Position numbers and translations under genes: made by a program. Under the pieces are notes generated by a model. The model made no database searches. It was not told the origin of the DNA and worked only from the letters and a program-made list of their open reading frames with translations. This document shows, one piece after another, positions 40,038 to 51,970 of a stretch of DNA of 64,000 nucleotides; position 1 is the first letter of the stretch, and every line of letters begins with the position of its first letter. Source of the DNA: Sinonovacula constricta. Its lineage: Eukaryota > Mollusca > Bivalvia > Cardiida > Solecurtidae. The stretch lies in the NCBI GenBank assembly GCA_007844125.1, contig CM017564.1:20044956-20108955 (forward strand), given 5' to 3'.

Positions 40038-40967
40038 GGTGTTTTTGAGATATTTTATTTCGATCTCCAAGAAGCCTGTTTGTCTCGTTCAAACCTTATT
40101 GGTAATTAAGTTAGAACCAACAAAAATGTGTGAAAAACTCGTCACACTGCTGCGTAATAAATCTTGCACAAAAGAAAACCCGAAACGACGGCTCTTCTCT
40201 CCTTGATTTATAAACCCCCCTATACAGTACATTATTCAGAATCTTGAATTTAAAACTCTTTTTTGTGTCCCAGCAAACTACAAGTCTGGCTTGTTTCATC
40301 AAGATTATTGTTATGTTAATTGAAACACGAGGATATAACGGATAACGTAAATCGTTTGGACAATAAAATTTAATATCTTAAAAAATCTGTTGAATAGCAT
40401 TTTTTGTGGCGGGTCACTTGTGTGTGCGTTATGTCCTTATTACGCTAAGGTTATTTATTACCAATACATGGTCCTAGATATGTGGTAGAACAAAATGAAA
40501 TGATAACAATAAGCTTAGCTTGAGATTGTGCAGTAAATATGTGACTGTTGAATATACAGGTCTCAACTGGGCAGATCTGGATCTACACTACTGACATCAG
40601 CTTGATCATGTCATGGTAGACAGGTTTAAGGTAAAATACAGCGTTATAACGAAGCATATAGGCTGAATGGAACGATAATGGGGCAAGAAATGCGAGAGTA
40701 AGAAAATATCTCGAATAACGGTATATCATTTATCTCTATGTTGGGTTATTTTTTTATGGATAAGGGGGAGAGATCATGGGGTCGTTTTTAATAATAAAGC
40801 ATGTTTATTTTATTTAAATTTTATGGTTATGCTTGCGTGATAAAGAAGTGTTTTGATGGAATTATCTGACACATTTAGGGTGAAAGTTGGGATTTGTAGT
40901 ACTGACAGATAGTTTATAATAAGAATAATAATTGTGAGGGAAAGAGTGATAAAGAATGTACGAAGAC

Positions 40968-40968
40968 A

Positions 40969-41030
<62 letters not shown>

Positions 41031-41264
41031 CAAAACATTAAAGCCGACTGATAGGAATTGAAATTATACATAAAAGAAGAATGGTAGAAACTGACAGAGA
41101 GTGAGAAAGAGAGAGATTAAGAGAGACATAGACACACACACTCAAAGAGAGACACAGAGAGACGCGGAGAGAGACAGAGACACAAAGAGAGAGAGAGAGA
41201 GACAGATAGAGAGAGAAAGGGAGAGAAACAGAGAGAGGCACAGAGAGAGAGCGAGAAAGAGAGA

Positions 41265-41317
<53 letters not shown>
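40968..41317. repeat. (GA)n microsatellite, interrupted
   Basis: Purine-rich GA runs at 40968-41030 and 41096-41317, with a 65-base interruption and many GACA/GAAA interruptions. The last run is about 25 GA units. Spurious Arg/Glu (+) and Ser/Leu (-) frames cross it. It is a polypurine tract in the sense RNA of intron 2. Confidence 0.95.
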
Positions 41318-41318
<1 letters not shown>

Positions 41319-42110
41319 TGAGTAAGCGGTAGTTAAGCACATTGAGAACATATTAAGACGTAGAACAGTCAATTTAACGTGAGCAAAAACCTAAATCTGT
41401 GATGTGAAAAGATAAAAATGTGAAAAATTGATAGAAAATGAATCTTAGGAGAACAAAGAAAGAAATCCTGGCTGACATTAGTTAAACAACTTCGATAAGG
41501 ATAACCTCTAAAACAGCAAGCACCGTTAGGTACAGAGTTCTACTGATGCACCTGTGTATTTCATGGCTAGATGACACTAGCCATTTTTCATTGCAAACGG
41601 TTTGCAAACGAACGATTTCAAACTTTTCCTAGCAGACCAAAACAAAGCTAAACAAAGTACCCAGCACTGAAACACGTGCCTTGTGTGGATTCTACCATCT
41701 GTTTTTCCGATTGTCGATCTTCATTATCAGGAATTGCGACATTCCCTCGAGTATATTCAGGACTGTTTGAATCCTCGTGCATTATGCTAATCTAAGCCAA
41801 ATCTAATACGTTTCCAAGCCGCAACATTTTTATAATTTGATTTTAATTTTGTTCAACATGGCCTAGTAGGTTTATTTGCATCGGTCGCGAAATAATCAGA
41901 TTTGCTACTGCATATGTACATATCGTCATAGGATCAACAGTGTGGATTGTGAATGAGAACATATTATATACACATTATACTGCACGGATGCATCTGAAAG
42001 TGTCGATAATAAAAGGCTTTAACGTATGATAAATGTCAATGTTCCTACGTGGATCTGCTTTCATTTTTTTCTGTCATTTTCTTTTGACAATAAAATACCT
42101 CCAAATTTCT
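41318..42110 (+). other. intron 2, last non-repetitive part
   Basis: About 800 bases with no recognisable gene, repeat or RNA. It separates the GA tract from the tRNA-like element that precedes exon 3. Confidence 0.5.
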
Positions 42111-42250
42111 GGGTCGAACCTAGTAGCGCAATCGGTAGAGCGTCGGCTCCAGGTAATGCAAAGGAGGCCCCGAGTTCGATCCCGGACCGCGACATATCAA
42201 AGTCGTTAAAGATGGTAGTGGTATAGCTCCCTTGCTAACGCTAAAGCAAC
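42111..42250 (+). repeat. tRNA-derived SINE (decayed tRNA head) close to exon 3
   Basis: An A-box-like TAGCGCAATCGGTAGAGCG at 42124-42142 and a B-box-like GAGTTCGATCCC at 42172-42183 are spaced as in a tRNA. The ends GTCG (42113-42116) and CGAC (42189-42192) can pair, and GGCTCC/GGAGGCC form an anticodon-like arm with an oversized loop. The T stem does not pair properly, so I do not call a functional tRNA. The downstream bases are taken as the SINE body, and its end is uncertain. Confidence 0.5.
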
Positions 42251-42480
42251 CAATTCGTGGGTTAGGAAAGTACCCTGTATCACTATCAACGTGTGTTTTT
42301 GTAGATAGCTTACACATATACAAATACCTTTGTACTCATGTTCTCATTGTCTTTATACTTATACATTTTAATACTCCTTATTATACTCATACTCACGCTT
42401 ATATTGATACTTACACGTTTAATTATACTTACACTTCTACTCACAATCACCATAATCATATTTACTTTCTATACTTGCAG

Positions 42481-42592
42481 GTGACGATGGCAAACAGAGA
42501 GGCAGCAGAGAGGGCATGTAAAGACCCCAATCCAATTATCGATGGCAGAAAAGCCAATGTGAATCTAGCCTATCTAGGAGCTAAACCAAGAG
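42481..42592 (+). CDS. RBM24: RBM24/38-like exon 3 (end of RRM)
   Basis: One hundred and twelve bases encode residues 60-96 plus one base of codon 97: [18 protein letters not shown], then [19 protein letters not shown]. It supplies the last residue of RNP1 (V60), the second helix and the fourth strand ([14 protein letters not shown]), which is the family signature and nearly invariant between animals. The acceptor is TATACTTGCAG ending at 42480, after a long pyrimidine/TA-rich run. The donor is AG|GTACAT, weaker than the others. It enters in phase 0 and leaves in phase 1. Reading through the donor would add about 16 residues before a stop. Confidence 0.95.
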
Positions 42593-42649
42593 GTACATAT
42601 ACCAATATGCCAATAAAAACTTTCTATATTAATAATTTTTAAATATTTA

Positions 42650-42889
42650 GGCCAGTATTCACCAACTATACTTATGTAAGAATTGCTCAAGTCATGGATT
42701 TCAATCCACAATATCTTTATTATGTATTTAGCTACATGTCTGTATTTTTTCCATGACACTTTAACTTTGCTACAATCAACATAAAATCATATTTAAACTT
42801 CATAAATAAGTTTATATTTGTCGGTATGAAAATTGTGACTTGGGCTTAAGTCATGACTTAGGCTTAAGAATAATTGGTGAATACGGCCC
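42650..42889. mobile_element. MITE, PIF/Harbinger-like (240 bp)
   Basis: The left end GGCCAGTATTCACCAACTAT and the reverse complement of the right end, GGGCCGTATTCACCAATTAT, form imperfect terminal inverted repeats. TTA flanks both sides (42647-42649 and 42890-42892), fitting a 3-bp target-site duplication. Known: TWA duplications and GGC-type termini are typical of PIF/Harbinger elements. No transposase is encoded, so this is a non-autonomous element. It sits only 57 bases past the exon 3 donor. The inner right end also carries a partly palindromic TTAAGTCATGACTTAGGC-type sequence. Confidence 0.8.
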
Positions 42890-43492
42890 TTAATCTGTCT
42901 CCGAGGTTTAGGTAACCGTGTGATTGTAGTCGATGTCATATAGCTCTGTCGTGGGTTTGATACCCAGTGAGTGCGAGAATTTCATCTTGGACTTCCAGTA
43001 GACTTGCGCTGAATCTCTTGTCCTAACCAGACATTCGTCTGTTGTCGTACTGCAATAATAAGAGCTGATGCAATGATGATAATTAGTAACTGAAATTGTT
43101 TCATATAATGCTTCCTCAGCATTCCTGTGAGTTATTAAAACCGTAACGTTTAATCGAAGACATATTCTGCCTTAACGCCAACGCAATTACGCACAACATG
43201 CCTTTCTACCGTATCGAACTACAACTTCTTTCCGGAACCGAAGTTTGCGCCAAGAACCTGTATCTGTATTTCTTCAGTTTTAACGGTCGTTTTTCGATAG
43301 AAATCAAAACATGCGAACAATTCATTAGAACGCTATAAAACCTGTCAAAATGTAGAAATATCCGTGCAGTGCGTAGGTATATTAAAGGAGAGTCTTACTT
43401 TGACATTGGTTTGAGCGACGCCGGGAATTTTGTCGGGTCATTTGATGCCGGCGGTCGTCATTAATCATCATCCGTCGGCATTACAGGGTGGT

Positions 43493-43562
43493 TGGGGGCA
43501 GTGGCTGCAAGGTGTCTGCTTATTGTTAAGTCTTAGATTCGAGTCTTGTCTATCAGAGAGCA
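43493..43562 (+). repeat. tRNA-derived SINE head (possible)
   Basis: GGGGGCAGTGGCTGCAAGG is followed about 25 bases later by TTAGATTCGAGTCTTGTC, which resembles a B box and matches the GTTCGAGTCTCG string of the family A SINE. It is probably an older, diverged copy. No tail was identified. Confidence 0.4.
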
Positions 43563-44467
43563 TAATTATCCCGTATAATAAATTTTGTATTTTCCACATT
43601 TTCAGATCTTTTTTTACGTATCAAATAGTGTTTCTAAATATGCTTAAACAGCCTGGTAATCATGTTAATCGGAGAACGTCTTGAAGTAAACTTGATCATT
43701 GGCATAAAATAATTTTACGAATAATTCAAATTGATGGGTCTTAGTATTATAAAATATATTTTTGAACTGGCGTTCAATCACCCAAAATGTAAGCATTTAT
43801 TATCGTGCTACCGTGATCAAACTTATCGCTTCCACTAACTTACTCGTAGTAACATATCACCTTGAAGCTATAGACATAAGCAAACAACAATTAAAACAAC
43901 CAGACTTGATAAGTCCTGTAGCCAAACAGTAAACTTATGCAAACTTCCCAATGGCAGAAATGTGTAACAGACAAATATGCAAAAACGTATTTAGGCACGT
44001 GTCACAGAGTTCTAAAAACTTGCAAAAACGTGTTTCGGTTTTCCCTAAAACGAATAAAGCGAGAGTTTTGATACGTGAAGCACGTTGTAGGGTGCCCCTG
44101 CCTTGCAGTAAATCATGTCACTAACTTAGGCTCGCGACTTGCCTGTCATTGTAACAACAGCTGACCCAAGAAACTCATTCCTTCCCTTTATCTACAATGA
44201 ACGTTACCGTACATACAATCAGCGCCCTCTATCTGCAGAACAGCAGTTGGATTAAAACAAATGTCTTTCACCTGTTTTGATTCTTCGGGAGAATTTTTCT
44301 TCTCGCCATTTTTATTCTCCCCCGCGTACCAACATCCAATCTCACTCCACCCCCTCCCCCATCAAACAATCTCTCTGAAGCTTTGTGAAGTTCTGTCTTC
44401 TTGGTGTTATCAGTCTATACTCCATGAACATTCCCCTTTGTTAATAATAACACACTTCGTTTTAGTT

Positions 44468-44715
44468 GAGGCGCAAGTGGCGTAGGGATACAGTCGCCGA
44501 CTTGTAATTCCTCCGACTGCTTAACCTCTCACCGAATAGGTTCGAGTCTCGTTCGTGGCGAAGGACTTAATGTGAGGTCTGCGGTGCGCCAATGGTTTAT
44601 CCCACATTTATGTGGGGTCTTCCTTTACCAATATAGTGGACGTCGCTGTAATGACCATAAATTGGTCGCTGCGATGTATTTAAAACATACACAAAATAAA
44701 AACAAACAACAAACT
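44468..44715 (+). repeat. tRNA-derived SINE, plus strand (family A)
   Basis: The order is GAGGCGCAAGTGGCGTAGGG, then AGTCGCCGACTTGTAATTCC, CCTCTCACCGAATAGG, TTCGAGTCTCGTTCGTGGCG, TTTATGTGGGGTCTTCC, then GTGGACGTCGCTGTAATGAC and an A-rich tail ending in AACAAAC repeats. The head carries a pol III B box (GGTTCGAGTC). Head, middle and tail strings match the minus-strand copy at 37260-37527 in the same order. The copy is full-length in layout but diverged. Confidence 0.7.
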
Positions 44716-46964
44716 GAACATGTTGTTGTCATAGAGATTTGGCAGCAATTAGTGTAGATCCTGTTCATCAAAGGAGATAATTTATTCTAAGTTTTACTCT
44801 TTATCCGCAAAGCATAAAACAGCCGACAGAAGCTGTCGAATCCGGACCCGTGTCTTTGCTTCTTGATCGTATGATTTCTAACCCAACTCGAAAAGTTACT
44901 TCTTAAATACTAATATACATATAGAGAGAGATAATTTTAACGTCCATTGTAGAAAGTAAAAGACATGCAGTTTAGGACAATTAATCAGCGTCGTTTTGGT
45001 AGCATTGCCAACGGAAGTAGAATAAAGGGTCTAGATCTAGCAGGTTAAGGGAACCGTCTTTTAACCTCCTCGTCGTCCTTTTAGAGGCCATTGTGACCTT
45101 TGCAGCTAATGACAATTGCCTGCAATAACCAGCCGTAATGAATTTTAATTCTCTGAGCTATCAAGGGGTCCCACAAACTAGCCACCTTTCGATCTGCCTA
45201 GGCTGTGCCAGTCGTCAATATAAGTAAACGTCGATAGTGTGTTGAAAGGCATTCAAATTGAACGGAACTCGCCCTATTGTTTGCGTAGGGTACTGCACAA
45301 AACATTTCGATTGTAAGACCCATTATGGTGGGTTTCATAAAGGTGATACTTTATTCATGAGGCAACAGAGACGGTCAATATTTGATTTGAAAAATGACGT
45401 TTTTCTTCCCTTCACTGTCTAAACTCTACAAAAGAAAACTTGAATAAGCCTTAGTGGATTTTTCGAATAAAACCTCGCTGAGACGTTATGAGTGATTTGG
45501 GGTAACATGTGTCATATTTTACACGCCATTACATAATGTATGCATTTCTTAACATAGAATCAGAAGTAGTCCCTGAGCATTGTGAGAATATAATGACACT
45601 CGTATTTAAACACAATATACCAATACAAAAATGGAATAGAATTCGTTTTGTAGCAAAAAATCTATTTTGACAGGTTCTCATGTATGTCTGTGCAACTGAA
45701 TAAAAACTGTCAAAATTGAATTTATGCTTTTTTATTCCAGAGTGGCATTTATCCCAGACAGGTATACGTGCAATTAATTTTGAATTAAATCATTTAATGT
45801 TGCAATAAAAACACATTTCGAATTGTAAGGGCACCTTAAAACGCCACCTCACTCAGAACAAAAGGCGGGGACTCATACAATTTCCTTTGGAGTAATTGCT
45901 TAAAACGTTAAATCTAATTTATGATATGTGCTTGTTTTTATATCGCTCATAAGGAATTTAAATTAAGCGTTAACGCCTTAAACACTGCTCTTGTCTCATC
46001 TCAACTTCTTTAAACGTATTCACAAAATCAAATTAAATGGATCCAAAACTTTGAAATTTAGACCAAGACCGTGCTCAGCAGAGTGGAAGCAATTGAAACT
46101 CAACAGTGGCATACACTTTTCAACATTGCTTCTGAGTAAAATATATTGACGACTTCTCTGTTGTATTTTTGCCTGTACATGTATTCATTATATTCGGTAA
46201 GAAAATATGACAGAATCCTATGAGCATTGCAAATATACCAAATTTGAAAACGGCACAGGACAAAAAGGTATTCACATGTAAGACAAATGTAAAAGTAAGA
46301 ACACACCTGTGATGAGTCATTTCACAAAAAAGAGCAAACCCAACAGTTACCGTCTTGGAACGATCAGTCGGCAAAAGTGACCGACTGTATTGCTTACAAC
46401 ATTTTCCACAACACAAGTTCCAATTTTTAGACATATATTTCCAACGTACATGTAAACATAGTCAAATATATCATTTTCCCTATTTCCAATTGTTTCTCCG
46501 ACTCCTTTGCCAGAATCATGACGCCCGTTTTCTAAATCAGTTTGATAATAATAACGTGCATGCATTTCCACAGGAAAATAAAAAAAGGTCCTATGATAAT
46601 TACCACAGATATTAAAGTTTGAACTACCTCTAGACAAATGGCATACAGAATGTAAAGGTGACAAAAAACACAGAGACGAGAAATTTCACTCAAACAATAA
46701 AAACAACACACAACAGTTACAGCCTTAGAACGGCCATTTTTAAACCTGGTTACTTGCACTCAATAATATTTCCAGGAATGCTACATTGCTATTTATAAAG
46801 GTCTCTCCACCAAAATTAGCAGCTTAATGTCGCAAAATTAGACTTAAATAGTTTTGGTGCGATGTATGACAAATTTATACTTTGATTTTATTTGATTTAC
46901 CCCATTTTAACATGGTACATAAATATCAAGTCAAGGTTTGAAATATTTGATATGATTTGTACAA

Positions 46965-47022
46965 ACAACAACAACAATAATAACAACAACAACAACAACA
47001 AAACAACAACAAAAACAACAAT
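46965..47022. repeat. (AAC)n-rich microsatellite
   Basis: Interrupted run of AAC/AACAAT trinucleotides. On the minus strand it reads as poly-Leu/Val within a spurious frame. Confidence 0.85.
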
Positions 47023-47859
47023 GTTTGAATTTGTGTAGTTGTACACAACCGGGAACCAGGAATCCAGTATGCACCACAACCGCCCCACTCGTGCTCTCTT
47101 AGCGACGGCGCTAATTATAACAATATCATCAAATCGACATTGTGTAAGTGTCCGCCCTTCTGCACGTGACATGCACGAGAGCTGCACGTGAGCGAAAGAT
47201 TCATTAGACCACAATTACTCCATACCACCCGGCATCTTGACGAACTTCAGACGATTGCAAGTCTAAAACAAAATGTCTACTTCTGTTGTAGTTTTGAGAC
47301 AGAATTTTCTTCTCTTAATACAGCAAAGCTTACATGTATCGGAGATGCAATAAGTTTAGATCAACTGAAACATCGTTAATTCGATATGGTCAGGAGCGAT
47401 ATATGTATCGACTTAATCAAGGGTCGAATAAGATGTTTAGTTTTGTTCTTTAAGGGTTAGGTATTAAAGTGAGGAATTTATAATTGTTGGTCATTTAATA
47501 AAGCTTTGGCTAGAAAAGCAAACAATATCGCAAACAGACAACAGACTGAATTTAGCCCAAGAACACAGAACTAATGTTACAAATGACCTTGGCATTATTA
47601 ACCATCAAGACCCCAAACAACCATACCCCATCCATTTGTTTTCTATCACAACTATTGTTGTTTAACCTTTGACAAAAACACGATGAACATTCTTCGGCAA
47701 CATTTTGTATATTTTTTTTCCCATTTTCACCCTCACTATGTTTTGACACATTTGGACAAACATTTGGGTAAGAGACCGCCTCGTGCATTAATTTGTTTAA
47801 CCTAGACTTTATTTTCTTGTCATTGTCAATTAATTCTCACAGGATCCACCTGTGTGTGT

Positions 47860-50320
47860 TAACTCAACTCAAAGTTATTCTCTAAAATTGCAGCATACTT
47901 GATCACACTTAGAAGTTCCTTCAGCAAAGAGACCGAGTTTGTTTTAATTGGTTGATGATTTATTATCTGAGATGAAGTGTTGTGAAATCGGGAATGCTTT
48001 TAACATCAACAGCACAGAAGCAACGTATAAGAGAAATATTCATCCCCTCTTTTTATCATTTTTTACGGTAAAATGTTAAGAGCTCTTGAGAGAGACATGA
48101 ACAAATAAATATCTGATATGTCTAAATATTCGTTAATATAAATAAATACCAAAGAACATTATATAAATAAATTATATACTTATCTTTATGCATTTAAGCT
48201 TGTATTGTATAAAAACAACTCACAATAACACATAGAAACTGTTTGAATCTTCAATTAGCTTGTAACATTTAATTAAACGTACCTTTGAGTTAATTGACAC
48301 AGAAGATACAGACAACACATTTATTATTATGAGACCAGTGATTGTAATTCTAATGAAACAATATGTCGCCGCTCGATTTTTAAAATTCACATTCGATGTA
48401 GGAGGAAAATGAATACCGATTCGTTTTACGTAGAATCAAAATTGAAACAGTTTTGGCATCATGCTGCCAGATGAATTAGATTTACTGATGTGTTACAAGG
48501 TTGTACGATATTTTATGTGCTGAACAGCGCTGTAGCTTTTCTAATGTAATTCGCTAGTTTTGAACCAATAGAAAATCAGACGTAAATATATTCAGGTAAA
48601 TCCGCAATTCTCCGTCTACAATTAAATATTTCCGAATGATAGGTGTAAGTTGTGTAGATGAAACCGAATAACTCCGTAATTCGGTTAACGTAAAGAGACC
48701 TTAAACCTCGAGAAGTTTCGATTGTTTTCGGCCCTGGTTTCTAAATGCGAATCTGGAAATTGTCGATATGATTTTGCGCTGTCTGTTTTGATGCGTTTAT
48801 TAATATGTCAAAATGTAACAATATTATTTTAATGGTTTTCTTGACACTTTGGAGCTGAGGAGGCAATTTACCGAATATATTTTATTGTAAATTTATTTCA
48901 CGTTAAAATTGCAAAATTTCTTTCTGAAAAATTCTAAAAACGTTTTTTGTTAATTGTTAAGATCTTTTTTATAATTAATTGTTACAAGGAAAGTAGTTAA
49001 TTCTTTTTTCTGATAATTTGTAAATATTGCAGATTTTTTAAATTATTTGCCAAATGACACTATTACTTCGTTGCATGCTTGATTCATATACTTACCAACC
49101 TGTGCATTGTTTAGTCAATCTTATCGTTGTTTCTTCTACGTTAGTTACATATACGTATGTTAACACCCAGCTAATCGTCAATATACTAAACAGCCTACGC
49201 CTAAACCATAATCTACATGAATTGTACCATTAGGGCAAAATTGCTAAAAAAAAGTATATAGTTTTATACATGTTGTAAAATTTCTCCACATTTCCTAATT
49301 ATTCACAAAAGAAACACCAGCATAAGTGTGTATATTATCTTCATTTTCACCCACGTCATATATTTTATCCCGAAGATTTAAACTTTTACGTAATTTTTGT
49401 TTGTGCCAAGATAATATAGATGCTAGGTACACAGATGAATGTATCATACATTGAGTCTCTGTCCTGCTAATTAGATAGTTACCAAAGCTAATTAACAATA
49501 TTTTAGACAACAATAGCCAGTGAACAATATTTTAGACGTACAATAAAGTACTAACTCAGACAAAAACCCTGGCACATATAACTGACATATATTATTAGTA
49601 CACAAAGTGCCACCAATCCTACCATCCAGTCGATGCAGTTTAAACGCCTCCATTTATTTTGTACCGAGCAACGTATGAATACAACTTCCGGTTCTTTGAA
49701 TCCGTTCAGGTTTCTGGAGCATTAATGGTGGGCTTTTTTTGTGTCTGTACAGTGCCACGAACTCAGTCTGCAAACACGACTCATTCTTGTCAAATCGATT
49801 CTATGTTTGATATTTGAATCCATCTAACTTGCCTATCAGTTTAATCGCTATAATGAATCGTCCGTTATGTGTGTTTTAATCGATAATGTTTTACAAAAAT
49901 ATGTCAAAAGGCGTTGATATGTCAAGACAAAAATCATCAAACGCACTATCAATCGTGTTAGACCATTAATATATATTTGTTAATCCTTCATTTTAACCGA
50001 CGTTAAATTTGATTGTTGAAATGTAGACAAAATAGATTTACATTATTTACAACGTTGCCAATCAAACGGGGACTACTTTCTTAACAAAAGTCATAATTGG
50101 AATCACGATAATATCCATTTTCCATTATCAACAATATCTTTTACCAGACGATTACTATTTTCTGCTGAGATTATCACTTTGAAAATGATTAAAATAAAAA
50201 AAATGGAATTTCCGGTTTCTATATTAAGTAACACACGCACTCGTTTGATTGGCTAAAGTTTGCCACGCCCCTTTATCATGCTTACTTACCCTTTACTCAT
50301 CAACATTTTGCATGTTTTTT
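47860..50320 (+). other. end of intron 3, AT-rich, nothing recognised
   Basis: About 2.4 kb of AT-rich DNA with few open frames. The only one over 70 codons (49295-49513, -) has no recognisable motif. Confidence 0.5.
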
Positions 50321-50325
50321 TACAG

Positions 50326-50380
50326 CTCTTCCACTTGCTATTAAAACAGGAATCCCCGGCGTCATTCCTGGACAATTCGG
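50326..50380 (+). CDS. RBM24: RBM24/38-like exon 4 (start of C-terminal region)
   Basis: Fifty-five bases encode the end of codon 97 to the first two bases of codon 115: (A)LPLAIKTGIPGVIPGQF(G). It follows GAKPR directly, where family members pass from the RRM into a hydrophobic, Pro/Gly-rich linker. I infer it as an exon from three facts: the acceptor CATGTTTTTTTACAG is strong, the donor GTAAGT at 50381 is perfect, and the exon enters in phase 1 exactly as exon 3 needs. Its sequence is less conserved than the RRM. The donor places TAA immediately in frame (GGG TAA), so retention of intron 4 would end the protein after G115. Confidence 0.85.
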
Positions 50381-51970
50381 GTAAGTCCGTTTATCTTCCC
50401 TCGTGTGCTAATCCTCTTAGATAATACTCGGAGATTTCTATTCTATCAACTATTACAGAAATTAACAAGGCAGAAGACATATCATTTGTCATGAATTGCT
50501 AAATGCTATAAAACACGCATGCACTTAATTTAGAATATATTCTTAATTAGATATATGACGAATTAATAATTGATAAAACAGAATTTCGGTGACAAAGCTA
50601 AGAAAGAAAGAAGGAACAACAACAAAGTACGTAACTGATAACACAGCTCTTACATGTTAATAATTCAGAGATGCAAAAATTACCTTTAACCCCGTTCAAT
50701 TAACCCCATGGGGATGTTAAAAATACAACGCTCTGTAACATTTTTTGACAGCATCCCTCCCATTATTACAGATTAAACTGGCGTGTTTTCCTCTCGCTTC
50801 TCTGGGGTTCTCCATTTCTCTGGAGAAGATAAATCGCCCTGTTAAATCTGCATGTTGTATGTAGAATGATATGATAAGATGGCTGCCAAGTTTGTCACAT
50901 GTTATCGGGATAACTTTCATATGAAAATAGTTAATGGAGTTCGATACACAGCCGGGAAACATCCTCCTGGGGTTGGAACAAGTAGAAGCTGTGTTCAGCT
51001 TCCGAAACGTATCTACATTCTGTTCTCAATCAACGATAGTGCATAATATCGTTCTTCTGTCTCTCTGTTGCAAGTACGTCAAGTAATTAGTCCGTAACCC
51101 GTATTCAATTCGTCCTTACATCTGTTCGTACGTACGTTTATTAAGAAATTAACTTTAAAGTTGTCGCTGATTAAGCATGTTATGTTTTATGTATTAATGT
51201 TTGGAAAAACACTATAAGTGTTTTTATTCTTGTTATCTTAATTAATTGTTTTAATCGTTTATTTATGTATGTTACATAAGGGCGAGGAACTGATTTCACA
51301 AAATTTGAATTCTTATTTCATATTTCAAAATTCACATATATTATATTCTTTTTATACTAATACATCTGTATCTTTATATAAACAGCAGTGCTTCATTAAA
51401 TAATTATGCTTTTTTCTATTTTTATTTTTATGTTATTTTAATGCCAATCGGTCAAGTCTTTTTTACACAGTGTATATGCAAGTTTTATGCAAAGTGAACG
51501 GTTCTGTAGTAAAGCTAAGCAAACACGTTTCTACTTTATTAATTCAGCGAACACATCATTTGAATGAAAAAAAATTCTGTTCCTGTATTTCATAAAGAAA
51601 CGTTTTAGGCAGATGTAAACTAGGAAAAGAAAATTTTCTTTCCCTCTTCTACAATTCCTAGTATGAGTATTTTTGTCAAACACCATATGTTCGTGTGGTA
51701 CAAAATACAAAAATGTCTGCAAATTAAGTAAACAATTTTTAGGCATAGACTTTTCGGGTCAACATCAGCAAAATATTATATCTAATCAAAATACGGAAGA
51801 CATTTCATTTAGTTATTCAGACATGTTTTTCCCCAAAGTTTTGTCAATGTCATGAGGAAAACTGGTGTACCACTAATTAATTTTGTTAGTTTTAAGAAAA
51901 ATCTTTGCTTTAAGATTTTAGGTAAACATGACCTCATTTTCAATCATTTTCTCTTATTCTCTGTTAGAGA

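Larger units (their letters stand above)
42593..50325 (+). other. intron 3 (7.7 kb)
   Basis: Bounded by GTACAT at 42593 and TTTTTTTACAG ending at 50325. It contains a Harbinger-like MITE at its 5' end, a tRNA-like stretch near 42905-42976, further SINE copies at 43493 and 44468, and an AAC-rich tract at 46965-47022. A 21-base phase-compatible exon candidate lies at 45741. From about 47.9 to 50.3 kb the DNA is very AT-rich with nothing recognised. Confidence 0.85.

Noticed and set aside
41101..41372. Arg/Glu-rich (+) and Ser/Leu-rich (-) frames
   Set aside because: They come from the (GA)n microsatellite only.
42111..42195. Functional tRNA gene
   Set aside because: The A and B boxes are present but the T stem does not pair and the anticodon-like loop is too large. 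A SINE head is more likely.
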